DNA of 64,000 nt from Thalassotalea profundi (lineage in GTDB: Bacteria > Pseudomonadota > Gammaproteobacteria > Enterobacterales > Alteromonadaceae), in NCBI RefSeq assembly GCF_014653195.1, contig NZ_BNAH01000006.1, positions 1-64,000 of the forward strand. Direction: 5' to 3'. Below are positions 1-8,067 of the stretch, one piece after another. The translations under genes were made by a program, and so were the position numbers. The notes below the pieces were generated by a model, which had not been told where the DNA came from, did no database searches, and saw only the letters and a program-made list of their open reading frames with translations. Every line of letters starts with the position of its first letter. The first letter of the stretch is position 1.

Positions 1-22
1 GCCAAAGCTTGGGCCTCACTTT

Positions 23-97
23 ACCTAAACTGGTTTTAAAAAAGAACATGGATGTGGGTGTTATTATCCATACAAGTCGTTTATTGTGGCGTTAGCT
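23..97 (+). repeat. attC-like integron recombination site
   Basis: The right end carries a GTTAGCT core at 91-97 preceded by GGC. The left end has a CTAAAC stretch at 25-30 that resembles the complement of that core. Between them ATGGAT (48-53) pairs with ATCCAT (66-71). Sequence just outside those arms is only loosely complementary, as expected of a folded single-strand attC. The site sits immediately upstream of the first cassette gene. Its left half is the less certain part. Confidence 0.5.
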
Positions 98-128
98 GCT
101 CGTAGAACACGAGCATAAGGGATCTTCA

Positions 129-905
129 ATGAGAATCCGTAAATATTGGCCAGTTGTTCGACGTGTTTGGATAACGGTGGGTCTTACTGCGACGTCCGTA
201 TTCGTTGTCTGGTCGCTAATTGCGTATCGCGCAGATTCTGAGGCTCTAGCTGCTACTGTCACAGATGATGCCGTTTCTGTCACTTATGATGAAGGCATCT
301 GGCAGTATCGCCCCACGAGGAGTTCGAAATTGGCAACGCTTGTCTTCTTCCCCGGAGCACTGGTAGACCCCAAATCTTACGCTCCTCTCGCCCGTTCTGT
401 AGCAGTGGCAGGGTATCATGTGTTGCTTGTAGAGCTTCCATACCGCGGCGCGTTCGGTGGCGCTGAGTCACCTGAGTTGCGGATGCGGATTGCGGCGGCG
501 TTGACATCGATAACCGAAACCCATTCGGTCGTCGTCGGTGGTCACTCGCGGGGCGCAGTGGTGGCGTCAAGGTTATCAGCACAGTCGTCGGAATATGCCG
601 GAGTGGTACTCATCGGCACATCTCATCCCAGGGATGTAGACCTCAGCAGGCTACAGATACCCGTCACTAAGATCGTCGGTACTCGCGATGGACTCGCGAC
701 GCCTGAGAAGGTCGTGAAAAATGCTATTCTCCTTCCAGATAAAACGCGTTGGGTCTGGGTACAAGGCGGTAATCACTCGCAGTTCGGCTGGTACGGTTTT
801 CAACCAATAGATCGGCGGGCTCAAATATCAGCCGCTGATCAGCGAAGAATCATGACGCAAGCGGTTGTTGACCTTATCCAATCGGTTGATAGGAGCAAAA
901 CTTAA
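129..905 (+). CDS. Membrane-anchored alpha/beta hydrolase (cassette gene)
   Basis: A 258-residue alpha/beta-fold hydrolase of unknown substrate. A single N-terminal membrane segment (about residues 13-33) probably anchors it with the catalytic domain outside the cytoplasm. The triad can be read directly: nucleophile Ser140 in GGHSRGA, Asp187 in GTRDG, His216 in GGNHS. Its base composition is clearly more GC-rich than everything downstream, as expected for a horizontally acquired cassette. It lies between two attC-like sites and ends about 10 bp before the second. No promoter of its own is obvious, so it may depend on array read-through. Function beyond hydrolase is not assignable. Confidence 0.75.
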   Translation: MRIRKYWPVVRRVWITVGLTATSVFVVWSLIAYRADSEALAATVTDDAVSVTYDEGIWQYRPTRSSKLATLVFFPGALVDPKSYAPLARSVAVAGYHVLLVELPYRGAFGGAESPELRMRIAAALTSITETHSVVVGGHSRGAVVASRLSAQSSEYAGVVLIGTSHPRDVDLSRLQIPVTKIVGTRDGLATPEKVVKNAILLPDKTRWVWVQGGNHSQFGWYGFQPIDRRAQISAADQRRIMTQAVVDLIQSVDRSKT

Positions 906-916
906 TGGATCGACAG

Positions 917-972
917 GTAACAATCAATTCCACGTGACCAGCTACGATGGCACGTGAATATGGGCGTTAGCA
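917..972 (+). repeat. attC-like integron recombination site
   Basis: The clearest attC in the window. The left end GTAACAATCAATT runs into CACGTG (931-936). The right end is CACGTG (951-956) followed by AATATGGGC and the GTTAGCA core at 966-972. The two halves pair around an internal spacer, with TAAC opposite GTTA and the CACGTG arms perfectly complementary. It lies between the hydrolase stop and the toxin-antitoxin cassette. Confidence 0.65.
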
Positions 973-1041
973 GCCTTTAAAATTCAGAGTTGTCTTAGAT
1001 CTTGCACATGTATCATTGAACAGTTAAACTTGTCTTATTTA

Positions 1042-1049
1042 TTGTACAA
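1042..1049. promoter_or_regulatory. YefM-type operator palindrome
   Basis: TTGTACAA contains the TGTACA core known from YefM-YoeB operators and lies 14 bp upstream of the antitoxin start. An ACATGTA-containing stretch at about 1007-1013 could be a second, weaker site. Together they suggest the autorepression expected of this toxin-antitoxin family. Confidence 0.4.
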
Positions 1050-1063
1050 CTATGAGGTGTTTT

Positions 1064-1318
1064 ATGCGTATTGTATCTTTTACAGAAGCTCGAAATAGGC
1101 TTAAGTCGGTACTAGACCAAGTTGTAAATGATGTAGATTACACAGTTATAACTCGGAGAGATTCTGAAGACGCAGTTGTAATGTCCATGGATCATTTTAA
1201 TAGTCTTATGGAAACTGTTCATTTACTTAAATCTCCAGCTAATGCTGCTCATTTATCTAAATCAATTGAGCAGTATAATTCAGGTCAAGTAAAGTCTAGA
1301 GACTTAATAGATGGTTAG
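1064..1318 (+). CDS. yefM: YefM/Phd-family antitoxin
   Basis: Antitoxin of a type II toxin-antitoxin pair; it neutralises the downstream YoeB-like toxin and represses the operon. The N-terminus MRIVSFTEARNRLKSVLD is the classic YefM DNA-binding/dimer segment, followed by an acidic toxin-wrapping tail. I chose the ATG at 1064 (84 residues) because GAGG lies 7 bp before it; the in-frame ATG at 1052 overlaps that ribosome site and would add four atypical residues. It overlaps the toxin gene by 8 bp, so translation is probably coupled. Such modules are common stabilising cassettes in chromosomal integrons. Confidence 0.9.
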   Translation: MRIVSFTEARNRLKSVLDQVVNDVDYTVITRRDSEDAVVMSMDHFNSLMETVHLLKSPANAAHLSKSIEQYNSGQVKSRDLIDG

Positions 1319-1571
1319 ACAACTTGCATGGACTGATGAAGCTTGGAGTGATTATGTCTACTGGCAAAGCCAAGATAAAAAGACTTTAAAACGTATAAAT
1401 AAACTAATTAATGACTCCAAGCGTTCTCCATTCGAGGGTATTGGTAAACCTGAGCCATTAAAAGAGAATTTATCTGGTTTTTGGTCTAGACGAATAGATG
1501 AAACTAATCGTTTAGTTTATGCAGTATCGGATTCATATTTAATTATAATTTCCTGTCGCTATCACTATTAG
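1311..1571 (+). CDS. yoeB: YoeB/Txe-family toxin, mRNA endonuclease
   Basis: An 86-residue RelE-superfamily ribosome-dependent mRNase. Family hallmarks are visible: the N-terminal LAWTDEAWSDYVYWQ segment, the central GIGKPEPLKENLSGFWSRRI stretch and a C-terminus ending ISCRYHY. The ending supplies the conserved His and Tyr of the YoeB active site; the Arg of WSRRI and the Glu of KPEPLKE are also conserved. The protein is full length and looks active. The stop codon runs straight into a GTTAGC core at 1573, so there is almost no 3' untranslated region. Confidence 0.92.
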   Translation: MVRQLAWTDEAWSDYVYWQSQDKKTLKRINKLINDSKRSPFEGIGKPEPLKENLSGFWSRRIDETNRLVYAVSDSYLIIISCRYHY

Positions 1572-1572
1572 C

Positions 1573-1588
1573 GTTAGCGGCAGCTAAC
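1573..1588. repeat. Back-to-back attC core half-sites
   Basis: GTTAGC (1573-1578) and GCTAAC (1583-1588) face each other across four bases directly after the toxin stop. This resembles the right end of one attC abutting the left end of another, or an attC whose body has been deleted. No full folded site can be drawn here, so this is a boundary mark only. Confidence 0.35.
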
Positions 1589-1633
1589 TTAGATCGGTAT
1601 AAGTTTCAAATATGGATCCAAAGGAGTGAAAAT

Positions 1634-1933
1634 ATGCAGGAAAATATCATAAAATCTTCGGTTACGACAATTCAAAATGGTGTTGCACGAGCTGACGGAA
1701 AGCTTTCTGTAACTGAAAAAAATATTAATTTTGCCCCCTATAATAAGGAATTAGGGCTTGGTCCATATGAGCTGAAGCGAAGAGAAGTTTCAAAGGTAGA
1801 AAAGTGTTTGGGCAAGGGAGGAGGTATCTTTCCTGTAACATCAGACGCGATACAAATTACGCTTGTTGATGGCAGCAGGTATCAATTTATTTTGTCTAAT
1901 CCAAAAGAGTGGTTAAGTCTGCTAAGTAATTAA
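1634..1933 (+). CDS. Small PH/GRAM-like protein (cassette gene)
   Basis: A 99-residue protein with no signal peptide or membrane segment. The alternating pattern of a ligand-type strand, a GLGPYELKRREVSKVEKC segment and a later DAIQITLVDGSRYQFIL strand pair resembles a PH/GRAM-like domain of bacterial cassette proteins. No catalytic residues stand out. A strong ribosome site (AAGGAG, 1621-1626) precedes the ATG. The gene is flanked by integron core sequences and is followed 4 bp after its stop by the left half of another attC. Function unknown. Confidence 0.6.
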   Translation: MQENIIKSSVTTIQNGVARADGKLSVTEKNINFAPYNKELGLGPYELKRREVSKVEKCLGKGGGIFPVTSDAIQITLVDGSRYQFILSNPKEWLSLLSN

Positions 1934-1936
1934 TCA

Positions 1937-1984
1937 GCTAACAAAGCACTCAAACGGAAAAATGTAGCTCCCCCCGTTTTAGTG
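1937..1984 (+). repeat. attC left half, apparently interrupted by an IS end
   Basis: GCTAACAAAGC directly after the cassette stop is a typical attC left end. CACTCAAACGG (1947-1957) pairs with CCGTTTTAGTG (1974-1984), one mismatch in 11, although the right arm lies inside what looks like an IS terminus. No GTTAGC right core follows, so the last attC seems to have been destroyed. Confidence 0.4.
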
Positions 1985-2045
1985 GACACCTCCTCATAAC
2001 ACTGAGGAGGCTAAAATGCCTAAGTATACCCAACCTAAATTCTAG
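1963..2045 (+). mobile_element. Truncated IS3-like element, left end only
   Basis: The stretch from TGTAGCTCCCCCCG through AGTGGACACC resembles an IS3-family terminal repeat. It leads to a ribosome site (GAGGAGG) and an ATG at 2016 opening a nine-codon frame (MPKYTQPKF, stop at 2043-2045) like the start of an IS3 OrfA. Everything downstream of the first codons is missing. CCTCCTCA (1989-1996) and TGAGGAGG (2003-2010) form a perfect hairpin that would hide the ribosome site. The family is assigned from memory of such ends. Confidence 0.5.
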
Positions 2046-2058
2046 TCAGCTTAGCCAC

Positions 2059-2093
2059 ATATCACGCGAGAAACTTAATTCATCGCGTGATAT
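2059..2093. terminator. Stem-loop between cassette array and TonB receptor
   Basis: ATATCACGCG (2059-2068) and CGCGTGATAT (2084-2093) form a perfect 10-bp stem with a 15-base loop, 28 bp past the stop codon of the minus-strand receptor gene. No strong U-tract follows on either strand. It could be a terminator or a pause/processing hairpin. Confidence 0.45.
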
Positions 2094-2120
2094 AGCGATT
2101 CCTATAAGCCTTTCGTTTAG

Positions 2121-4157
2121 TTAATCTCCAAATGTAAAGCGTACGCCAGCATTTACGGTGAAACCATCATTTCTTGACCAAATATCAGTTGTCCACCTTC
2201 CGCTAGGCGCTTGTTCAAGTAGCGTTAATGGGTCAACTTTAGTTTGTCGCACATTTAACAAGTTTTCAGCATTAACAAACCAGCTTACCCGCCCAATAGT
2301 AATTTGACCTAAAAGCCCTAAGTGCCAATAGGCCTCACTTTTCTCACGATAAGGGTTGTTTTCTAGATGTTGTGTGCCGGTATAGTAGGCTTCAAATCCT
2401 AATAAATGACTGCCGTGCTCTTCCCACATTACTACAAGACCAGCAGAGTGTTTAGGTGTCAGGGCTAAAGGTACTCGGCTTAAACCTAAGTCGTTTTCTT
2501 TCGTAGCATCTGTATATAAATAACTACCGGTAAATTTTATATCTTGCCAGCGATAACGTAGTAATAACTCTGCGCCGCTAATCTTACTTTCTCCTGGGGC
2601 ATTGACAATGCGTACTTGTTTACCAGAAGTATTATCTATATTTTCTAGCACTTCTAATTCAGTCACGTTATCAATATCTGATGAAAATAGTGTCATGCTT
2701 GTTTCTACATTACCTAGTACGTAACTAATATCAATAGAAGCAGTAGATGCTCTCTCTTCATTAAGGTTTTCTATTGGTGCTAAGCGGGATAAACCTGCTT
2801 CATCAATATCTTCAATAAAGGGACTTGGTGCGAAGAAACCTTGCCCATATGCGCCCCTTACTGTCCAATTTTCAGGACTATATAATAACGAAATTCGAGG
2901 ACTAACTTGCGTACCGTATTCACTATGCCAGTCAGCTCTTGCGCTAAAAGACATGGAAATTTCATCATTTGCTTCATAATCTAGCTGTGAAAATAGTCCA
3001 GGCACTTGATGAGAATAGTTAAATGTAGAAAAGGTATCAGAGTCAAACTTTTCTGACTGTAGCGCGGCTCCAACAAGCCATGCCGTTTTATCGGAGTAAC
3101 CTGAAACACTCGACTCAATTAAATAGCTCGCATGATTATCTTCTTCCAAAACAGAGCCAAATTCATGTTCATGATCTTGCCTCATTGCTGAGCCGCGTAC
3201 GTTTATATTCATGACCTCGCCTAATGGTTGGTCATAAATAAAACCAATATCTGTTCTAAGGGTATTTTGGGTTTGTAGAAAGTGCGTACCGTCTGCCACT
3301 TTAGCTCCATCTAACGTACCTCCTTCTCTTTGTTCTTTCATTGCGCCTAAAGTGACGTAAAGGTTTGCGTCATTATCGCCTTGCCAGTATAAGCGCGGAC
3401 GAATACTTCCTCTTTTGTAACCCGCCATATCAACCCAACCGTCATCGTCTAAGTCTTGCTTTGCTTGGTGATGAACGCCAGCCGTTACTGAAGCACTTAA
3501 AGCATCAGTTAAGGGTGATGAAAAATACGATGTAATATCTTGACCATCTTTAGACGTAGCATTAATTAGTACTTCCCCTTCATATTCATCTGAAGGTGTC
3601 CGTGAAATTAAATTAATTACGCCACCCAATGCGGAACCACCATAAAGAGAGGACGCTGAACCCTTAATTATTTCAACATTTGCTAGATCAGTCGGTGGGA
3701 TCTGTAATAAGCCTATTGAAGCGGTTTGTCCGCCATAAAGAGGTAAACCATCACTTAATAATTGGGTATAGCGGCCATAAAGCCCTTGCAACCGAATATT
3801 AGCGCTACCTAATGCGGGTGACGTTGTCTGTACTCTAACGCCGCCAGTTTCAGCCACTAACATAGAAATATTACCTGGGCGCATTAATGCTTTTTCTTGA
3901 ATTTCTTCGCCATTAATAATTTCTGTTCGGGTCGCCGATTCCGTCACAATACGGCCTAAACGAGAAGCTCTTACTTGTATTTTTTCTATTTTGCTTTCAG
4001 CATGTTCATGATGTTCATCTTCATGGCCATGCTCTTTTTGATGACCATGCTCTTCATGTTTTTTTTGATGAACATGTTCTTGGTTATTTTTATTTGCGTA
4101 GGAAAACGCAGGTATTAACAGTAATACTACTGCCATTTTTAATGACTTTTTAAACAT
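2121..4157 (-). CDS. TonB-dependent receptor with His-rich N-terminus
   Basis: A 678-residue outer-membrane gated porin. A signal peptide (about 1-21) is followed by a mature N-terminus with ten His within roughly 30 residues. Then comes a TonB box (IEKIQV), the plug domain (RTEIINGEEI, QGLYGRYTQLLSDGLPLYGG, ASSLYGGSALGGVINLIS) and a C-terminal 22-strand-type barrel. The His-rich tail suggests a transition-metal substrate (zinc or copper), as in ZnuD- and OprC-type receptors; which metal cannot be told from sequence. It is the last gene of a minus-strand set with a Cys-rich CopL-like protein and an MFS carrier, which supports the metal reading. Confidence 0.85.
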   Translation of the reverse strand: MFKKSLKMAVVLLLIPAFSYANKNNQEHVHQKKHEEHGHQKEHGHEDEHHEHAESKIEKIQVRASRLGRIVTESATRTEIINGEEIQEKALMRPGNISMLVAETGGVRVQTTSPALGSANIRLQGLYGRYTQLLSDGLPLYGGQTASIGLLQIPPTDLANVEIIKGSASSLYGGSALGGVINLISRTPSDEYEGEVLINATSKDGQDITSYFSSPLTDALSASVTAGVHHQAKQDLDDDGWVDMAGYKRGSIRPRLYWQGDNDANLYVTLGAMKEQREGGTLDGAKVADGTHFLQTQNTLRTDIGFIYDQPLGEVMNINVRGSAMRQDHEHEFGSVLEEDNHASYLIESSVSGYSDKTAWLVGAALQSEKFDSDTFSTFNYSHQVPGLFSQLDYEANDEISMSFSARADWHSEYGTQVSPRISLLYSPENWTVRGAYGQGFFAPSPFIEDIDEAGLSRLAPIENLNEERASTASIDISYVLGNVETSMTLFSSDIDNVTELEVLENIDNTSGKQVRIVNAPGESKISGAELLLRYRWQDIKFTGSYLYTDATKENDLGLSRVPLALTPKHSAGLVVMWEEHGSHLLGFEAYYTGTQHLENNPYREKSEAYWHLGLLGQITIGRVSWFVNAENLLNVRQTKVDPLTLLEQAPSGRWTTDIWSRNDGFTVNAGVRFTFGD

Positions 4158-4234
4158 TTTTACCCCGAGTAATGCTTGGTATTATTTTCAGCACAAACGT
4201 GCTGACCAGCTTTAAACTAAATTTTTTAATATAC

Positions 4235-4288
4235 ATACCAAGCCCTTATAGCCTATTGATTAATAAATCAATTTAGCCGAGTTGGTAT
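4235..4288. repeat. Large nested inverted repeat between receptor and CopL-like gene
   Basis: The outer arms are ATACCAA (4235-4241) and TTGGTAT (4282-4288). The inner arms are ATTGATT (4255-4261) and AATCAAT (4266-4272). The 54-bp structure sits just after the CopL-like stop. It may be a terminator for that gene, a short intergenic repeat or a small MITE-like remnant. It has no U-tract typical of a terminator. Confidence 0.4.
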
Positions 4289-4294
4289 TACGTT

Positions 4295-4669
4295 TTACGA
4301 AATAAAAATGGGGGGGCGATAGTGCGGCGTATCAATAGTTTTGGGTTGTTCAGACAGTTGCGTGTAAATGCTTTCACTAAGAACGCTTAAATTTGTTGTA
4401 GCAATTTCTGTGTTGATAAATACGATGCTTGTACATGCATTAGCCACACAACTGCAACCAATATCACAACACTCAATTCCGCAACAATCTTCAGAGTTAC
4501 CGATATGTGAATCATTATAAATAATTAACTCACTATAAATAGAAGTGGAATGTATTTCGTCTGAAGTTTCACAAGGTATAGAGGCATTATAGGCCATTGC
4601 TTGTCCAATAAAGACAACAATCATCACCGTTATAATCCATATATTTGTAACTGCTTTAAACATTAACAC
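4295..4669 (-). CDS. Secreted Cys-rich CopL/DUF2946-like protein
   Basis: A 124-residue protein with an N-terminal hydrophobic signal (about 5-26). It has a compact cysteine cluster, CCGIECCDIGCSC followed by another Cys, and an RPPI motif close to the C-terminus. That layout (signal, Cys cluster, terminal RPP motif) recalls CopL/DUF2946-type small periplasmic metal-responsive proteins. The similarity is read by eye and sequence identity is probably low. It sits between the MFS carrier (75 bp upstream) and the TonB receptor (about 137 bp downstream), all on one strand, so a role in metal sensing or buffering is inferred. Confidence 0.5.
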   Translation of the reverse strand: MLMFKAVTNIWIITVMIVVFIGQAMAYNASIPCETSDEIHSTSIYSELIIYNDSHIGNSEDCCGIECCDIGCSCVANACTSIVFINTEIATTNLSVLSESIYTQLSEQPKTIDTPHYRPPIFIS

Positions 4670-4744
4670 CTCTGAATAGAATACAGCTATATTCTAAATG
4701 CTTCCTATAGATATGTGAACCAAAAATAATTATGCCAATTATTT

Positions 4745-6349
4745 TCAAATACGATTAATTAAGTCTCCGTGAATTTCTTCTAAACGTCGGCCTCTAGTAT
4801 CAATACCATTTTTCAATAATATGTAAGCACAAAGGCTTAGAGGGATAGCAAGTATAAAGGCTGACAAGCCTATTTGTTCGAAAAAACCTGCAACTCCTAA
4901 CAATGCGCCAATTATTCCCCCAACCTTTGAACTAGCAGCAATAAGGCCAGCACCAATACCGCGATGCTGTACTGGGTAAATTTCTGCCGCATAAGGAATA
5001 AGCATTGCAATAACACCACTGCTACTGATTAATAAAAGGACAGTTGATAAAATGATCATAGTATTATTAATTTGACCAAGAAAATCACTAAGCACAAAGC
5101 AAATAAGGCTTAATGAGGTTAGCATTACAAATAGTACTAATGTTTTGATACTACTCCAACTATGGTAGAGCCAAATAACGGCAAAGATTCCCGGCAAAGC
5201 AAAGAGTCCTGATTGTGCTAATAAACCATTCGTTGTATCAGCACTCATTCCCATATCACGCAGATTAGTAGGAAGCCATAACAGAAACCCAAAATTAACC
5301 AATCCCCAAGCGGTTCCGGTACCGATCAACGCTAGTGTGATCATTCCATATGGTTTGCGCATAATTTCATAGAAACTTGTTTTTTCAATTTCTAAATGAT
5401 TTTCAGATGGTGTTTGCGTTGGCTCATCTAGTTCGCCATTGTATTTATGTAATACTGCTTTTGCTTGCTTAATTAAGCCAGCATTAGCTAAAAAACGAGG
5501 TGATTCGGGGATATATTTATTTAACATTATAACAAGTAGCCCTGTAGGTAGCCCTAACAGCCACAATGCACGCCAACTAAACAGTGGTTCAAGTATGGCT
5601 GCTGCACCAGATGCAACTAAGTAACCTACTGATGTGCCAATACCCCCTAATGCCACAAGTAACCAGCCTCTGTGATGAGCTGGGATCATTTCTGCCATTA
5701 AGGTAAAAGTAATAGGTAGTAAACCGCCAGCAGAAAGGCCCATTAAGAAACACATAATTAAATTCCACTGAAAGCTCGGCATAGCACCGCAAATAGCAGT
5801 ACCAATAAACATCAATGCTGACAACAAAATACTGGCTCTTCGCCCTAATACATCAGCCATTCGCCCCCATAAAACAGAGCCAATTGCCGTTCCCGTTAAA
5901 GCAATTAACGCAACAGTACCTACGGCTTCACTACTAATTTTATATTCATGGGTCATACCAGGCATAACAAAACCCAAAGTGGCAGGCTTCATTACGTCAA
6001 CGATGACAGCAATTAATAATGCTATGACTAATTTAATATGTTCTTTATTTAGTGGGCTATTATCAGCCACATGAAATTGTATAACTTCAGTATTATTATT
6101 GACTCGTAAGGTGGCTAATCGTGGCATTAAGCCATAGCAAGAAAATGCCAAGCCAAAAGGGATCATCGCCATGCCAATTAACATGGTGTTATCCATTGGC
6201 ATACCTGCCATGTGAAAGTTCATATGCGAAGCATGCACAAACATAGGAAGATGAGATAGCACGCCAAAAGTAATTAAAATACAGCCAAACCAAAAGGCAA
6301 TAGGGTGATGAAATAAGTACTCTTTAGTGCGCACAGCTATTACCTGCAA
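4745..6349 (-). CDS. MFS transporter with Met/His-rich N-terminal extension
   Basis: A 534-residue major facilitator of the sugar-porter/SV2-like type: motif A is GRMADVLGRRAS after TM2 of the core and PESPRFL occurs in the central loop. The core has 12 predicted helices. It is preceded by an extra hairpin of two helices (residues about 15-75) whose connecting segment is rich in His and Met (HASHMNFHMAGMPMDNTM). Such Met/His runs are common in copper-handling proteins. This is probably the first gene of a set with the Cys-rich protein and the TonB receptor. The substrate is unknown; metal or metal-chelate transport is inferred from neighbours and the extension. Confidence 0.75.
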   Translation of the reverse strand: MQVIAVRTKEYLFHHPIAFWFGCILITFGVLSHLPMFVHASHMNFHMAGMPMDNTMLIGMAMIPFGLAFSCYGLMPRLATLRVNNNTEVIQFHVADNSPLNKEHIKLVIALLIAVIVDVMKPATLGFVMPGMTHEYKISSEAVGTVALIALTGTAIGSVLWGRMADVLGRRASILLSALMFIGTAICGAMPSFQWNLIMCFLMGLSAGGLLPITFTLMAEMIPAHHRGWLLVALGGIGTSVGYLVASGAAAILEPLFSWRALWLLGLPTGLLVIMLNKYIPESPRFLANAGLIKQAKAVLHKYNGELDEPTQTPSENHLEIEKTSFYEIMRKPYGMITLALIGTGTAWGLVNFGFLLWLPTNLRDMGMSADTTNGLLAQSGLFALPGIFAVIWLYHSWSSIKTLVLFVMLTSLSLICFVLSDFLGQINNTMIILSTVLLLISSSGVIAMLIPYAAEIYPVQHRGIGAGLIAASSKVGGIIGALLGVAGFFEQIGLSAFILAIPLSLCAYILLKNGIDTRGRRLEEIHGDLINRI

Positions 6350-6501
6350 TAGTCAAATAAGCCTAGATGATAGGTTTGATGTTATTAAATTGAATGGATT
6401 CTATCAATACAGGTTAATTAGCACTAGTGTTTAAATTAAGAGGATATCCTCAAATGCAACTTCAGCCTTGTTAAGGTAAACCAACGCTTTAACTTTATCA
6501 C

Positions 6502-7092
6502 TCAAAGTGTCGGGCCGTTAACAGACAATAACCAGCTTAATACCCCACAATTAATGATTACAGTAAGCCAAAAAACACTTCTAAAGGCTTTTTTTTGTGA
6601 TTTATGTCGAAGAGTTTGTTGAGCGACAGCCGCACCAGGCCAACCACCTATTAACGCTAAAGTATGCAATGCACTTTCAGATGTACGCCACTCTCCACGC
6701 TGGGCTTTAGCTTTATCAACGGCATAAATGATATAGGTAAACATACTACAACCGAAATAATAAAAGACGACTGTCGAAGAAATGATATTAAAGAGAAGAG
6801 CAAAGACTAATCCGCTTAAAAATATGATTGAGAGATAAATTGAAAACTGATTAATATTTTTAGCCTGCCTTATTTTTAGCTTTTCACCCGAATAGGTGGC
6901 TAAATCAGCACAATATCGTCCTTGCTTATCTTTCGTTATTGAGAAGGTAATAATATCATTAATGTTTGGTGTACGGTTTCGGTTTGAAAACGCATTCTTA
7001 TGAATAAAAACATGCTCCCCACCACCATTCGGGGCGATAAAGCCAAATGCTTTATCGTTATCCCATTTAATCAACTTCCCTTTCAATCGCAT
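6502..7092 (-). CDS. Cold-shock domain plus DUF1294 membrane protein
   Basis: A 196-residue fusion. Residues 1-70 form an OB-fold cold-shock domain with RNP1 (KAFGFI) and RNP2 (VFIHK). Residues 85-195 form the membrane DUF1294 domain, with helices at about 84-120 and 170-190 and the family signature GGWPGAAVAQQTLRHKS. The combination is a known family of unknown function, presumably tethering a nucleic-acid-binding domain to the inner membrane. It starts 18 bp after the yghU-type gene on the same strand, so the two may be cotranscribed. Confidence 0.88.
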   Translation of the reverse strand: MRLKGKLIKWDNDKAFGFIAPNGGGEHVFIHKNAFSNRNRTPNINDIITFSITKDKQGRYCADLATYSGEKLKIRQAKNINQFSIYLSIIFLSGLVFALLFNIISSTVVFYYFGCSMFTYIIYAVDKAKAQRGEWRTSESALHTLALIGGWPGAAVAQQTLRHKSQKKAFRSVFWLTVIINCGVLSWLLSVNGPTL

Positions 7093-7110
7093 ATATTACC
7101 TAATATGTAG

Positions 7111-7974
7111 TTATTTTTTTGGCTTGAGCGCTAATACTTTATTAATATCGTCAACACTGTGTCGTTCGGGTACTTGTTCCCATATTTCTCCCCAAGAACG
7201 ATTAACAATGCGTCCTCTTACAATAGCCTCTCTTGCCGCCAACAATTTAGCCCAACGAACAACGTTGGTATAACTTTTTACTTGTAAAAACTCTGCAGCA
7301 TCGTATAGCTCACCAAGTACTAAATTGCCGTACCAAGGCCAAATAGCCATATCAGCAATACTGTAGTTTTCACCAGCGACATAGGTGTTTTGTGCTAATT
7401 GTTTATCTAACACATCTAACTGACGTTTGGCTTCCATAGCAAAACGATTAATAGGATATTCTTGTTTTTCATCGGCATAAGCATAAAAATGTCCAAAGCC
7501 ACCACCTAAGAATGGTGCAGAGCCTTGAGCCCAAAATAACCAATTCAATGTTTGTGTTCGCGCAGCCCCTTCTTTAGGTAAAAATTGCCCAAACTTCTCG
7601 GCTAAATGTACTAAAATAGAAGCAGACTCGAATACATTGACATGCTCATCACCTGATTTATCAATTAAAGCCGGAATTTTAGAATTTGGATTTACACTAA
7701 CAAAACCAGAAGAAAACTGATCTGACTCACCTATATTAATAAGAAAAGCATCATATTCCGCTGCTTTAATACCTAAAGCCAGTAACTCTTCAAGCATAAT
7801 TGTGACTTTTTGACCATTAGGTGTAGCCAGAGAATACAACTGCAAAGCATGTTGACCTGTTGGTAACGCTTTGTCGAATCTTGCGCCGGCTTCAGGACTA
7901 TTAATATTCGCCCATTTATTACCGCCGTTGGTGTCATTAACCCATACTTTAGGCGGGGTATATTTATTTGTCAT
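7111..7974 (-). CDS. yghU: YghU-type glutathione S-transferase
   Basis: A 287-residue protein of the Nu-class/YghU family, which acts as a disulfide-bond oxidoreductase using glutathione. Visible features are the family N-terminal extension (PPKVWVNDTNGGNKWANIN), the thioredoxin-like domain with HALQLYSLATPNGQKV and NPNSKIPAL, and the all-alpha C-terminal domain with NYSIADMAIWPWYG. Length matches the family. It lies 93 bp downstream of a LysR regulator that also faces the formaldehyde genes, so all may share thiol/aldehyde-stress control (inferred). Confidence 0.9.
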   Translation of the reverse strand: MTNKYTPPKVWVNDTNGGNKWANINSPEAGARFDKALPTGQHALQLYSLATPNGQKVTIMLEELLALGIKAAEYDAFLINIGESDQFSSGFVSVNPNSKIPALIDKSGDEHVNVFESASILVHLAEKFGQFLPKEGAARTQTLNWLFWAQGSAPFLGGGFGHFYAYADEKQEYPINRFAMEAKRQLDVLDKQLAQNTYVAGENYSIADMAIWPWYGNLVLGELYDAAEFLQVKSYTNVVRWAKLLAAREAIVRGRIVNRSWGEIWEQVPERHSVDDINKVLALKPKK

Positions 7975-8067
7975 ATTCTTTCCTATCGCAACATATTAGA
8001 TAAACCACTCAATGGCATCAGTGTATTTAGTTATCACTGACAATAAAAGCCCTCATCCGATACTCAA

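Noticed and set aside
280..582. Minus-strand 100-residue frame inside the hydrolase cassette
   Set aside because: Low-complexity product with no ribosome site or recognisable motif; opposite a well-supported hydrolase.
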